Shown: piece after piece, positions 25,620-38,522 of the stretch
Numbering within the stretch: the stretch's first letter is position 1
How the letters are laid out: every line of letters starts with the position of its first letter
NCBI GenBank assembly: GCA_030141605.1
Contig: JAQGDQ010000064.1
Location: forward strand, 300,116 to 364,115
Length of the DNA: 64,000 bases
Direction of reading: 5' to 3'
Source: Tubiluchus corallicola
Taxonomy: Eukaryota; Priapulida; Priapulimorpha; Priapulimorphida; Tubiluchidae
Notes under the pieces: generated by a model
Databases searched by the model: none
What the model was told of the DNA's origin: nothing
What the model saw: the letters and a program-made list of their open reading frames with translations, nothing else
Position numbers and translations under genes: made by a program

Positions 25620-28600
25620 AGTTTATTGATGAATACAGTACAATACAATGCGGTACATTACAATATAATATAACGCAATATACCCTATATATATATATAT
25701 GTGTGTGTGTGTGTGCGTGTGTGTGTGTGCGTGCGTGCGCGTGTGCGTGCGCGTGTGTGTATGTACGTAATGTATATAGTCAACTCTAAGGTCAAACTAA
25801 TATTATATTGTTGCTGGAGAAATGTTGATAGTCCTCAGAAGTATAGCAAAATTAATGACATTTAATAGCCAGTAACTAAGAATATGGTTCTAGAATCACA
25901 CTGTTATTGTACTTGGTAAACTTGTCTTTAAACTACTTTTTTGTTTCAGCAAAGCTGCCATCTTGTTAGCAGTGACAGGTGGTTTCGTGTTTATCGTTGG
26001 CTTCTTGGGATGCTGTGGTGCTCTCAGGGAAAGCAAATCGATGCTTTATGCGGTATAATAAATAGGCCTAGTCGCTATACGTTAGGAGCAGAAGGCTATA
26101 ATATTGCGCGTATTAGTATACCATATAGTGTAATTTCACTTCTGTCATTTTATGACGATGATGATGACGATGATAATGACGACGACGATGACGGTTAGAT
26201 CTAATTGTTACGTTAACCCGATTAACTATATTGCCAGTTACTGGTATTACTCTGATATGGGGTCAGCCCTGAGTTTTTTGCTCATCGCTGCATTACTTGT
26301 CTGTGGCTCCTGAACGTGAATAGTTTGGTTGTAGTACCCGTATTTCAGCTGCATATTTTACTGAAAACATTAAGTTTAGCTTCAACAAGAACATTAATGG
26401 AAACTTTCTGTCACTAGAAAATTGGTTATAAGAGTATGTCTTGCAGCCATACTCGTAATCAAAGGACCAGGAGTCCAAGATCATGAATCTGCATCAGAAT
26501 AGAGTGATATGACCCCAGTGACAATCAATGAGTTAATCTATGTTTACGCTAATTTACGCTAAGTTAATTTAAATTTCCAATGGTTTCTTTCATGCAGTTT
26601 TAGTATTTTTGATTGTGTATAACGATTTTTCAAATCTTCGTAAAAAATTACACTCAATCATAGTACCACCTCAGTCTAATAAACTAACCTTTTCTTTGCG
26701 CCTCGCCGACATCTCTTTTAATATTCTTTATTTATTTTTTTACTTTTTAGTATATGATGTTTCTGGCCATAATTCTTATCTTAGAATTTGGAGCAGCTGG
26801 TACAGCGATGGCGTACAGAAAAGATGTATGTATAATATATTAAATCTATTTATCGTTCTCACTGTCTCATATGCATACGGAATTATTATTATTTATTGTA
26901 AAAATAATATGCTGAAAAATATTATCAAATTGGAGAAACTCACTTCGCTTTGTTTTACTGGCGTATTTTTTTAATCATTTCATACATTTCAATGACAGTT
27001 TACTAGTTTTCTTTTTTGTTTTGTTTAGGAGACAAGTTGTTGTATATTTGGCCGTGGCCTGTGGTTTGGTCTTGTCAGAGACTGGTGCGGCCTAATTACT
27101 GGACTGGGTCAGTTTCCCTTCTAGATGTTCGTTGGACTCCGATTTGATCTGGTCTTGCCTAATTTGGCTGAGATCTGGTCTATCAGAAGTCTGGTCTGTC
27201 TGAGGTTTGATCTTACACAAGTCTGATCTGTCAGAGTTTTGAACTGAAAGAAGTCTGGTCTGGCTGGGTTTGATCTGAAAGAAGTCTGGTTTGGCTGGGT
27301 TTGATCTGACGGGCACAGCCTCACTTATGATCATGTTCACTATAGGTCATTAACGAAATAAAAGGTGCGTCATAGCGCTTATGTCAACCAGACTACACAA
27401 TGACCATATCAAAGTCAAGTCAGCCCATATTCTAGCCATACCAGACTTCAAACAGACCAGACCTTGGCCAGAACCAGGCTAACATCTAGAACTGAAAGAA
27501 ATTGATCCAGCTGACCCAGATTGTGATCTGACCTAAACACAGACCACGACTAACCCACATGAGACTGTTACCTAGTCATGCAAAATTTGTTACGTCATGA
27601 TTGTTACGTATTGACACAGAGCAGCATTTTTGCTACATAATTATATATTGTAATATAATGACCCTATTGTTACATGATGAACCTTAACACGCGTGTCGCC
27701 AGGGAAGTCTTAGAAAAATACGTTTCGATGCGAACACCTGATTCATCTTCATAATAGAAATACTGCTTTACTTTTTATGGTGGAAATTAGGGTTTGACGG
27801 GCTTTCTTCCTTAGAAGTTTAGAACTTTTCTCAAAATTTCAGGTACACCAAAGTTTTTTATGAGGTGATGTTTCATTAACTGATTTGATGCAAAAACCTT
27901 GAAATTGCAGTTTAAAAAAACTTTTACTGAAATATAAAAATACAAATATCCAACCACCATAATTTTCAATAGAATTTGCTCTAATACTAAACTAAACTAA
28001 GAGACTAATAAGTAATAATAACAATAACAGTTGTCAAATTGGCCCATAGTAAATTTTGTGTGCTGTAGTCTATTTACATTATTTGAAAACTCGGAAGATT
28101 TTTTAAATCTAGATCGAAAAGAAATTGGACGAAGAGATACCTAAAGCTCTTAGGAGTGCGTACGTAACAAACAGCAGCAGCGCTTTCAGAAGTGGTTGGG
28201 ACTTGTTACAACTGAACAGAGTATGTAAAAAGGCAAATAAGCACTTACAAGTTATTAGTTATTACAAACCTTCATATTATAACTCTTCTGCATAATGCAT
28301 TAATATGTGTAAAATGAATTAATACAAACCATAGGGGCTTAAAATAAGCTGTTTTCGCCAAACGAGCCCCCGTCCATCTTTAATTAGAAATAAGTTTACA
28401 ATACGTTAAATTTATTTAACAGGAAATTTCTGCCTGTTATGCGCATCCAAATGTGGGTGAGACGCCATCCTTTCTACTATATCCTTCTTTAGATCATGTA
28501 TGTGTTACTGTGTGTTCAATATAAGTTAAAGGTCATAAATAAAAATAATATCTATATATATCTATCTATCAGTTGTATTGCATTGCACTGCCCGTATAGG

Positions 28601-31479
28601 CCTAATATATACCTATGCCATATCGTTGCAGTTGTATTGCATTGCCCTACAACAAAATACATGTAGGCCCTGCATGTAGGCCTAATATGACACATCGCTG
28701 CAGTTGTATTGCATTGCCCTGCATGTAAACCTAATATGCCATATCGTTGGAGTTGTATTGCATTGCACTGCATGTAGCCCTAATATGCCATATCCTTCCA
28801 GTTGTATTGCATTGCACTGCATACATGTAGTCCTATTTTTTTCTAGAAATGCTGTGGTTATTTAGGACCAGACGACTTTGAGATGCTTCCAGACACGTGT
28901 TGTGTTGGAGAAGATGAAGGCTCGCCTAAGGATGCTTCAGAGTTCAAGGTACACTCTATCCACTCAGTCACGAAATACTATCTGTAATGAGTTTTAACCT
29001 AAAATTTTTTTTATACAAATCGGAAAAATGTTTATTCTGAGTAACTCTTGGATTGCCACGATTTCACTTCATCTTACCCCTTTCTTCTTGTTTTTATTAT
29101 GATCATTCTGAGCCTAAAAGACATTTTTAATAAACAAAATTTTACACGATCGTGTATTTGATACGATAGTGGGTCAGTTGGGTTGTTTATATTTAATTTG
29201 CGGTCTCGGAAAGAAAGTGGCAAAGTTTTGTAAAAAATATTATGAGAACCCCTTGCCAGAACACGTGACGTAAGTATTACGTCACTCAAGTATTTAAGAG
29301 TCATTCACGCACTCAGTCCGGTGGTGGCTGCAGAACTCATCATCCTTGTTGTCACGCTAGTATATATGCTACGCTTATTACATTTTATTAATAAACCGCA
29401 TTGTTATTGGAACCCGAGCATCACTACAACAAAAATGTCGCAAAAATAGTAGCTCAAAATCTGAATGGATAATGGACATCTGTGCTCATCGCCAGCTATT
29501 AAATAAATCATGAAATCTCCAAGCTTGGTGCACTTGTAGCAAGTATATGCACGCAGAACGGTGTTGCGGGGCTGAACCGTAAATCAAAATGTAGTAATAT
29601 TAACTGCGTAAAATTCACAAACTCTACCTTCTGGTTGGCTCAAATTTAAATAACTTATCTGTTTCACCTGTACAAAGCCTATAAATATAAGTGTCGCATT
29701 CTGTTTCCTTGAGTTCAGTGGTTGCGGTGTTAGTTTGAGCACCGAAATGGACATGCCTTTTCACCCTCCCAGGACTTGTCACACAACTGTTTCGGTGCAA
29801 ATGTGAGGATTTGGTAACCTCTAGAGGGTAGTTTACTTTTTGTGTGTTTTTTTGTTTGTTTAGTCAGCTACTCAAGAGGCATCATAAAGTTTCGTTCACT
29901 ATAAAAGTAACAGTTTGCCACATTCAAGTTTTACTCATTTATTCATCTACAATAGTCAGTGAAGCATTTTGTCGCTTTTTCAAAGCTGGTGAATGTGTCC
30001 CGGTTTATTAATCTCGTTTTAGGATGTGGTATTCGAACAGAGGCCTCTCGCCCACCGAAAGCTCTGGTTCGAATCGTCATGGGTTATTACAACTACCCTG
30101 GCGGCAAGAACCCAACTTCAGAACAATACGAATTGTTACTATAGTAATTTTCTTTGTTACATTTTTCTAAATTTAAGCGATAACAGTAAAACAAACCCAA
30201 CATGCTGAGTGACTTGTCCTTCCTTTAGAGTAAAATTCTACAGAAGCGTGACAATCCTAGCAGATCGGAAATTTAATTATAATCTTGTCCGTTTAAATAC
30301 GAAATTTATTAATTCTGGGCATTTTAATTGGCAACGTTAAATTTTCTATGCCTTGTGCTCTTTTTAGCCTAAAGACTTGGACGCTTGCCTGAACGTACAA
30401 GAAGGCTTTTACCATGCTTCTGTAAGTTAAATTCACTGTTAGTTTAATTAATTATACAAACGTTCTACTGTTTCAATTTTGTCAGTCTGAAATTAAATAG
30501 CAAGCCGAGACATTAAAATTAACAAACCTTTTGGCAAGTATTTTTGTGGAAACTCTGTTAATTCCCTCTGAGTAACTTTACTTATTTTGCAGGCTTGCAA
30601 GCAACACGTCGTCAAATTTGTAGTAGACAATATGATAATTATAGTTTCCATAGTCTTCGGGATAATATTGATTGAGGTAATTAAAGACCATAACGGAACT
30701 TGACTTTCATAAAGCTTTGTTTGTAACTTTGTGCCTCTGGCGTGCACTTGCACGACTTTTCTAATTCACTGATGAACAATATTATCAGTTTGTTGTTGTT
30801 AAATAGCAATGACCATGAAAATTGTAAAATGAATGCATACATCTACTGCGTTGGTAGTAAATGCTGTTACATGGAAGTTTCTGTTTTACTTTAGATACAT
30901 TTGACTTTGAAAATCTAAATCATTATTAACTGAGTGCATGAGAACATGTTTATCTTCTTTTTCTTTTGTTGTCGTTATTCTTGTCATTGTTATTGTTGTC
31001 ATCGTCGTCGTCATCATCACAATTGCTGGCGTGGTGGTTGTGGTAGTGATGCTGCTGCTGCTGTTGCTGTTATTGCTGCTGCTTTAGTGTTGTTGTCGCC
31101 ATCGTCGTCGTTGTGATCGTCGTCAGCATTGCAGTTATTGTTGTTTTTGCTGCTGCTACTGCTGTTGTTGTTGTTGTCGTTAGTGTTGCTGCTGCTGCTG
31201 ATGGTGGTGGTGATGATGTAGATGTTGTTGTTGATCTTGTTCTTATCGTTGTCGGTGGTGGTGATGTGTGATGGGCACTGTGTCGTGTGCTATGGTGAGG
31301 ATAGGTTGTCATGTGGTGTAGTAACTGTCAGCATCTTATACTTAATATTTCTAATATAGGTACTTGGAATGGTTCTTGGTATTGCTTTAGTTAAAGATGT
31401 GGACTTACAAGACTTCCTAGAAGAAGAAACTATGTCTAGAAAGAGTGTATCACGCATATCACGCATATCACGCATTTAG
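24427..31479 (+). CDS. Tetraspanin C, complete (273 aa, 9 coding exons)
   Basis: Exons: 24427-24492, 25135-25244, 25950-26052, 26751-26825, 28113-28220, 28847-28948, 30368-30421, 30593-30676, 31360-31479 (TAG). Phases are 0,2,0,0,0,0,0,0 as in B and D. ATG follows ACCACA (A at -3). Membrane 1 is LLLYIFNFALF-INGIIMMVLGIY. Membrane 2 ends FIVGFLGCCGALRESK, a canonical tetraspanin signature with juxtamembrane cysteines. Membrane 3 is FLAIILILEFGAAG. The extracellular loop has KCCGY, DTCC, DAC and ACKQ, six cysteines. NSS in exon 5 is a possible glycosylation site. Membrane 4 continues into a 29-residue tail with EEET then three SRI repeats, encoded by a tandem ATCACGCAT repeat. Exon 5 is two codons longer than in B and D. 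The role is presumably an organiser of membrane protein complexes, as for the family; the ligand is unknown. Confidence 0.92.
24920..24950 (+). repeat. Short telomere-like tract
   Basis: AACCCTAACCTCAAACCCTAACCCTAACC in intron 1 of tetraspanin C, flanked by ACAGGAAAAA minisatellite units rather than by the MITE ends seen at 15063. Confidence 0.7.
25524..25760. repeat. (GT)n microsatellites
   Basis: A pure GT tract at 25524-25616 and a second GT/GC tract at about 25700-25760, separated by a CAATAC-rich spacer and a short (AT)n. Both lie in intron 2 of tetraspanin C. Confidence 0.97.
27120..27315. repeat. TCTGGTCTG minisatellite
   Basis: Degenerate units of the form GAAGTCTGGTCTGGCTGGGTTTGATCT recur in the intron between exons 4 and 5 of tetraspanin C. 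Inverted relatives (CAGACCAGACC, CAAACAGACC) follow at about 27440-27540. The minus-strand ORFs here are translations of the repeat. Confidence 0.8.
28571..28833. repeat. Minisatellite ending next to the exon 6 splice acceptor
   Basis: Units starting AGTTGTATTGCATTGC occur at 28571, 28630, 28702, 28751 and 28800 (spacing 59, 72, 49, 49). They share GCATGTAGGCCTAATATG and CCATATCGTTGC. The last unit stops about 13 bp before exon 6 of tetraspanin C. Confidence 0.9.
29240..29430 (+). mobile_element. Possible solo LTR or promoter-like remnant
   Basis: A TATTTAAG box (about 29290) is followed by CACTCAGTCC. After about 90 bp comes AATAAA (about 29390), then TGGAACCCGAGC, which resembles a primer-binding site. 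This order is that of an LTR (promoter, R region, poly(A) signal, PBS). Exact ends, target duplication and internal genes were not found, so this is tentative. It lies in the intron after exon 6 of tetraspanin C. Confidence 0.35.
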
Positions 31480-31602
31480 CTTAGACTTCAGCAGTAAACA
31501 GCAGAAAAATGTATGTCATTGATTATGATTAGTAAACACGCATATCACCGCCTTGTTTAATATAAAAAATAATTGTTCAGTTTTGTACTACACATTAACT
31601 TT

Positions 31603-31608
31603 AATAAA
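31603..31608 (+). promoter_or_regulatory. Candidate poly(A) signal, tetraspanin C proximal end
   Basis: AATAAA lies 124 bp after the TAG of exon 9. The duplicated copy carries its own AATAAA at 32734-32739, so each last exon has a matching signal. Confidence 0.5.
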
Positions 31609-32503
31609 ATCTTAAATCAATCAACGATCAGGCTTTCGCATTCATTATTTAGAAATTGAAGTAATACAATTCTGTTTTCTATATGGTGGGCGACGGAGGG
31701 AGTTGGAAACTAACATGGCTGTATAGTTGTTTCAGACTCAGAATTACTTCCTATTACAATCGCGTGCAAAGGTATAAGACAATCAAGATTTGAACCGAAT
31801 AATGAAGCAATTATTCATACTAGGTTTTGTTTGTAACTTACTTTGTGCCTCTGGCTGGGGTACACTTGCACGACTTTTCTCTTGCACGACAACAACTCAC
31901 TGACGAACACTAATATTAGTTTGTTGTTGTTCAATACCAATGACCACCAACACTGTAAAGTGAATGCATACATCTATTAGTAGTAAAATGCTGTTACATG
32001 TCTCTGTTTTATTTTAGACAAATTTGACCTTGAAAATGTAAACAGTCATTAACTGAGTGCATGAGAACTTGTTCATCTTTTGTTGTCATTGTTGTTGTTG
32101 TTGTCATTATTCTTGTCATGTTCATGTTGTCATCGTCATCGTCATCATCACAATTGCTGACGTGATGGTTGTGGTGGTGATGGTAGTAGTGCTGCTGCTG
32201 CTGTTGGTGTTATTACTGCTGTTTTAGTGTTGTTGTTGTCGTGGTCGTCGTCGTCGTCGTCGTTGTTAGTGTTGCTGCTGCTGCTGTTGCTGCTGGCGCT
32301 GATGATGATGATGACGATGATGATGATGATGATGATGATGGCGTAGATGTAAATGTTGTAGTTGATCTTGTTCTTGTCATCGTCGGTGGCGACGATGTGT
32401 GATACAGTGTGGTGGGCCCTGTGTCGTGTGTTATGATGTGGATAGGTTGCCATGTGATATAGTCACTTTCAGCGTCTTACACCACTTAATATTTCTAATA
32501 TAG

Positions 32504-32554
32504 GTACTTGGAATAGTTCTTGGACTTACTTTAATTATGGACTTACTTTCCTAG
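32504..32554 (+). CDS. Duplicated last exon of tetraspanin C (alternative or decaying)
   Basis: This exon lies in the second copy of a 1.1 kb tandem duplication and keeps the acceptor (CTAATATAG). It reads VLGIVLGLTLIMDLLS then TAG. Compared with exon 31360-31479 it keeps the hydrophobic membrane-4 stretch, but about 10 bp of deletion shift the frame and end the protein before the tail. The ancestral SRI codons are still visible downstream out of use. Splicing from 30676 would give a 250-residue isoform. It could equally be a dying copy. Confidence 0.55.
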   Translation, partial: VLGIVLGLTLIMDLLS

Positions 32555-32733
32555 AAGAAAAAACTATGTCTAACAAGAGTGTATCACGCATATCACGCAT
32601 TTAGCTTAGACTTCAGCAGTAAACAGCAGAAAAATGGATGTCATTTATTATGATTAGTAAACGCGCATATCACCACCTTGTTGCTGGTTTAATATAAAAA
32701 TAATTCTTCAAATTTGTACTACACATTAACTTT

Positions 32734-32739
32734 AATAAA
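32734..32739 (+). promoter_or_regulatory. Candidate poly(A) signal, tetraspanin C distal end
   Basis: AATAAA in the same position relative to the duplicated last exon as the one at 31603. Confidence 0.45.
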
Positions 32740-32949
32740 ATCTTGAATGAATTAACGATCAGGATTTTGTATTCATTATTTAGAACTTGAAGTAATACAA
32801 TTCTGTTTTCTATATGGTGTGTGACAGAGGGAGTTAGAAACTAACATGACTGGACAGTTGTTTCAGACTAGGAATTGCTTCCTATTACAATCGCGTGCAA
32901 AGGTATCAGATTATCTAGATTTTAACCAAACAGTGAAGCAATTATTCAT

Positions 32950-35900
32950 GCTGCATAATTAACCAATAAAAGACACGTCTTATTTCTCATCAACCGTTAT
33001 AAAAAAGCGGTGTCTCAAAACTCACTATATACATTAAGTCTACTTATCTTTTCAAATTTTCCGCCAATCTTGGCAAACTCTGGTAAACATAAAGATAAAT
33101 CACTACTGTTCAACGAACGCAAAGCAGTATTCACAAATCTTGTGAGAAACTATTAGTAACAGCACCTCATTACAGGTAATACGACATTTGATGACGACAT
33201 AAACACTTCTTGTATACGCAGTTTCTTCGTTACCATGCTAGTCTTTTATTACAAATTTATAGACGACGGTTTACTATGTAGTTAGCTCCTAAAAAGTAGA
33301 AAACAAGTAGCCTGTTTAGTAGACCAAGCAAAAAAAAACAAGAACACATAAGAAACCGCAAAAAGTGCCGAAAATGCAAGTGACAGGCTGCTAACGCCTG
33401 AAGAAGATTCTGAAAGAGCGGCAAGGTAGGTGTACGTACCAGAATCCAGTATGCAACACAAACCAAAACTTCTTTGGGCGGCAGGTGCAAGCAATAATTA
33501 GGGCTAGGTATTTACTTTAACACGCACAAAAAGCAACATGACTTTGCCGCGTTTACACTACCATGTCAAGCCCATTTCAAGATAAGAAACGATCAGAATT
33601 TTTTTTATTTAGGATAACTTGATTGAGCAAATCTCGTTTAAAACACGGTCCTGATTTTTAGTTTCAGAAATTTAAAGTTAAGAAACTTGATACATGAAAG
33701 AACACAAACATAAAAATTTGCAGATATAGACGAAATAAATACAAACATCGTGACTTAGTACATAAAGAAAATAAGCAGAAACACAAAAAAGAAAGCTAAG
33801 ATTACAATCGCAAAAAACTTGAAATACGCAAATAAAGCAAAAAAAGCTTTGATATAAAAACAATGAAAACATAAGCAAAGCAGCAATTACAACAAATCAG
33901 CTATTTTAGGAGAGAGGCACATATTTTTACCAGCAGCTAGAAAGCATTACCAGCATCTTTTGTTTAGAGTCTATTGTTTGCTGATTACTTGCTCATGACT
34001 GACTGTGACAAAAAACGTCAACAAGTTAAACGTGCATGCAGATTGAAGAATACAACTTTCTTATCATGAGCGTTGATATTTATAATAACGACAACCATTA
34101 ACATACAACATTAATTATTAATACTAACTCAAAACATTAATTGATATATTTACATTGTTTCTGTAATTTTTGTATATATATGTACGTAATATATGTTATA
34201 TTATTCAAAATCTGCATTACTCGATATTTTGAAAATATTAAACTGAACTAATATTCATACAACTTGATTCTGGTTTGAACTATGCTTTATTCGCGTGGAT
34301 AGCCGACTTTGGTTTTGATAAACAAAGAAACAGTTTGTTTCAGTAATTATCAGCAGATTATTAATGTTTTCCACGCACATTCAAATGATTTAACTATATA
34401 TTTTTCTTGTCTTTATGATATTGCATTTTGGTCATCTGGGATGTCTGTTCAACAAATACAGTATGGACGCACACTTTACTGCATTATAACGGAGATATTG
34501 GCTAATTAATCCCGGTTGTTTGACACATAATTCTGATGTGCGGACGTAAGTCCGTGTTGGTAGACGTTATAAACTGGCAATTTCACGAGTGCCACGGAGT
34601 GACATTTGATTTAAAATAGATTTTATATTGGTTGTAACTTTTTTACAACATTGCATAACAGTACAAGATAACATGACTAAATCAAATACAACAGAAAGTA
34701 GAACTGTTCCTTGTGTTTTGCGTTTTTATGCAAGGCTGTTATCTAATACAGGTAATGCAATAAGTGTCTTACACTAATCTGTTAAAACTGGTGTTATAAA
34801 ACTGAAAGCCACTGTCAACAGTGATAAAAATTTGTAAGGGAATGACATACGTCTACTTAGTTTGCAAATCACTAATGAACACTGTAAGTGAAACCGTTGT
34901 TGAGAGCATGTTTATTTTGGGTTTAATTTATGTATTTCTAGCTATGCTAAAGACTTTATTAGACACTTATTTAATTAATAAGCTACTTCAACACCACTTA
35001 ACTGGTAAACTGATACTAACCAAGTTTCCATCCTGAGTATTAGCGGGTACCACCTTGTTTATTTTAAACTAGAGACATGCACACTATTATTATAAACTTT
35101 TGAAAACAATGTTAATTTATAAAAATTTCTGGTGAAATTGAATACCCATTTAACTATTAGTGCGTAGCTTTCTTAGTATTTATGCGTGTCTACGGTTACT
35201 GTTTACATGTATGTTTTTGTAACTAATGTTTCTCCTTAACCGGGACAGAATGTCCATAGACAGGACAACTGGTGTGTGGACATTCCCGGTCTTATACATC
35301 CCAGTTATAGACAAGAATTTTAGACAAATTCTTAATTCGCTACATTACTTTTTAAGCAAACAATCCTTATTTACTTCTAAGTTGGCTAGTCCTAATAACT
35401 ACTTGTAAACACGATATAAACTATGTTGCTAATGGTACTATTTACGAGAGTACTCAAAAATTGTTATATCCTATTGTCGTGCAAAAAGAAGTAACCAAAG
35501 ACAGTTGCCAAATTCGTCTGCAATGGTTAGGTGTTACTGTCAACTATATCCTGGTGCATTGTGGGGTTTATTTTCAGAGACCTCTAGTAGCAATAAAAGT
35601 TTTAATCAAATTCCAGGTTGTGGACAATTTTTCTGCAGACATTAGTATATTAGCTGATGGTTCTGTTAAGAGTTGCCTACTTGAAAAACTTATGAATATC
35701 AGCTATGCCCTAAATACGGGCTAATTGCCACAAACACAAAAATGTTAAAAGTTTAGTACTTTTCTCTCAGAAGATCAGTTTGTCAAGTTTATGGTGCAAT
35801 AGACAGTTGCGGTCTTGGGAATTTTCAAGAAATTTCTGCTTTCAAGTTCACCTAATGTGAACATACTGTACTTGTAATTCCTCGAATGTATTCCGGCAAC

Positions 35901-38522
35901 AAATAGCACAAACCAAGAGTGAAGACAGATGAAATGTGCAATTTCATGGCGTAAACTTGATAAAATTACTCTAGACACCATTTTGTAACATTTCGCGAGA
36001 ATGTCCCAAGGGCACATTTGTACGCATACAAACCTATTCTGTTAATACATAATTTAATAATGATTGTATTTCATTATATAAGAAATTTCTAATTTTGCCT
36101 TCTCTTGTCCATTATAATTAATAAGCGAGTTTACACTTCATACTTTCATCGACATCAGCATATCTACAAATAGCTAAAGCATTTATTCAATACGTGCTAG
36201 ATTTTATTATTAAACAAAAATTGCTTTATAAGCACCGTACTCATGGGTGCATTTACTTCAATAATAGACATTTCTGGTACATATTTGCCTGGCTAATGTG
36301 CTACTAGCTCCATATTTCATGTTGAAAGTTAATCACATGCCTTGATCTGCGAATGAATTGGTGAAAATTTGAATTAAGTAGGTAAGCAAGAATTCTGCAT
36401 AGGAATCAGAAAAATGATCGCTTAGAATCACGATGCGATCACGATCAAATATCACATTTTGAAAAAAATCTTTGCAGTCCTTTGTACGATCATAGAATTT
36501 CATCTTGATGCTGAGAAAAAATTAATATCAGATTTTCACCAGAAATTTTTTTTAACTGTAAAGATGGAATAATAGTCCAATTGTTTAAAACATTTTGTAC
36601 TTAAATGTATATGGAGCATCGCTCTGGCACGATTATTTTAGATCGTATGGTAATGGAATGACTCGATTGATTAATACTGATAATGATACTATCTGCTGTT
36701 TAATGTATTCACGTATTCAGATTACACCAAATTTGCGTAACTATTGGCAATCAACATTGTAGGCGTACCGATGATTTGCTGCATTTTAACTATTATTTTA
36801 ATTTGTAAATATTTGTTTTAATACAATTTTTATAAATTTTTACATTTTATTATAAATACATTTTGTGAACATTGTGTTTGCATTAAAACTACTTACTTAC
36901 TAACTTTACTTACTTACTTACCTACCTACCTACCTACCTACCTACCTACCTACCTCTACCTACCTACCTGCCTACCTACCTACCTACCTACCTACCTACC
37001 TACCTACCTACCTACCTACCTACCTACCTACCTACCTACCTACCTACTTACATTTTCCATAAAAGTCTTCAATTCCAAATACTAATTCGTTAATAAATTA
37101 ATAGCACAAAATAAAGATAACGATCTAATACAAAAATTATCTTAAATACAAAATGAATGACGTTTTCAGTGACATCATAAATATTTGCTCATGAATCCCT
37201 ACGTCTCTAATAGCTACAGTATCTTGTAGCTATTTTAATCTGCAAGTCCGTCTAAGAAGCGATTTTAGGAAAAGTCTCTGGCAAATAATACAAATTTCGT
37301 TAAATTTGCTAATAGTCCATCTCCAATATGTGTAAACCGGAAAATTAGTGCGTTTTGAAATTGTTTGCGAGGAAGGCCACAGCAGAGTCACACGGTCATT
37401 CTTTCATGGTTGGCGTTAATAAAACCGTGCCACACTGGATAATGCTAGTTAGCTGTGCCAGAATCGTGTTAATGATTAGCTAATAAAAGATAGCGGCTAC
37501 TTTTTTACACAACTAAATGTAATAAGTTAATACTGATACTAGTTATTACAAAAGTTTTTACTCTTTTTGCTCCAGATATGCTATGATAACGGCAACTGGA
37601 AACGCAAAATTTGCCCTCCCAAAGTAATGGAACAGCGGGAACTGGTTCGCGAAAACATCACTACCCAAACAAGGCATTGAAGCTGAGTTTGCAAAAATTT
37701 ATTTTGCACTTTTTTCCGACTCGCAGTAATAAGATTTATATATTTATTTCTAATGCATAAAGTTTTTCAATGCAAGCGAAAAAAGTGCACCACAAAAACA
37801 TGTTTACAGGTGTTTACAAGAGCAATTAGTCTGCCAATGAAGCAGCGCATAAAATGGGATGTAAAATGTAACTATGAGACACCAGGTTGGCCTTCACGAA
37901 ATTACAGGCTGTATATCGTATAATTATGTAATATAAGATTATACTCAATACAGGCCTACCGTTTATTTGGGGGCCTGCAATGAGGAATGGATACTTCTAA
38001 TCAAAAACAACGAATTTGAATTCAGTTTGTATGCAGTTGTTAAACCTACAGAAGTGAAACCTTTCTCATGGATGAGATGATGCCGATGGTGGACAACACG
38101 GAATTATTTTGTCCCCATTGAAAACACCACATTCTCTGTGAGCACTCCCCGGTACTCTATTCCCGGAGTGAGTTTGGATTAACTCGAGAAGTTTACATGA
38201 TTGCGTTTGTGAAGACAATATGAAGGAAAGAGCAAGGGAACTTGCTTGTGACTGTGTAGATGAGGGGTATTAATTTATAGGGTGTATTATTTAGTGAGTG
38301 TGTGTGAGAGAGAGAAAGAGAATGAGTGAGTGAATGAAAACGAAATTGGCGTATGAGTATGTGGGCGAAAGAGTGACCGAATATTTAGGCATGTGGATGA
38401 ATTAAGGAGTGAGTGGAGTTGAACTGGCAGATGAATAAGTGAGGGGAGTCAGTAAGCAGCTAATTGGGTGAGTCAGTGTATGAGAGAGTCAGTAAATCAC
38501 TGTAAGTGTGCGATGATATGTA
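32950..38522. other. Intergenic, no gene recognised
   Basis: Left part of the 13 kb gap between tetraspanins C and D. AT-rich, with ORFs up to 87 codons (such as 35461-35724) that carry no motif I recognise. A (TACC)n microsatellite occupies about 36890-37050. A GAGT-rich degenerate tract runs from about 38290 to the edge of the TIR element. Confidence 0.6.
36890..37050. repeat. (TACC)n/(TACT)n microsatellite
   Basis: Tetranucleotide array grading from TACT at the edges to TACC in the centre, with one CTCTACC slip near 36953. Confidence 0.97.

Larger units (their letters stand above)
30714..32949. repeat. 1.1 kb tandem duplication spanning tetraspanin C's last exon
   Basis: 30714-31819 and 31824-32949 are colinear copies (offset 1110 bp). 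Each carries TTTGTTTGTAACTT..., a GTT/GCT trinucleotide array, the last exon with its acceptor, AATAAAATCTT and a closing GAAGCAATTATTCAT. They differ by scattered substitutions and by array length. Confidence 0.95.

Noticed and set aside
30066-30080. GGTTCGAATCG, a good Pol III B box
   Set aside because: No convincing A box at the proper distance and no cloverleaf, so no tRNA or SINE is called.
31070-32453. Minus-strand Thr/Ala/Asp-rich ORFs
   Set aside because: Translations of the GTT/GCT/GAT trinucleotide arrays inside the 1.1 kb tandem duplication.
35461-35724. 87-codon open frame
   Set aside because: No recognisable motif, no ATG start and no splice context; length is not unusual by chance in this composition.
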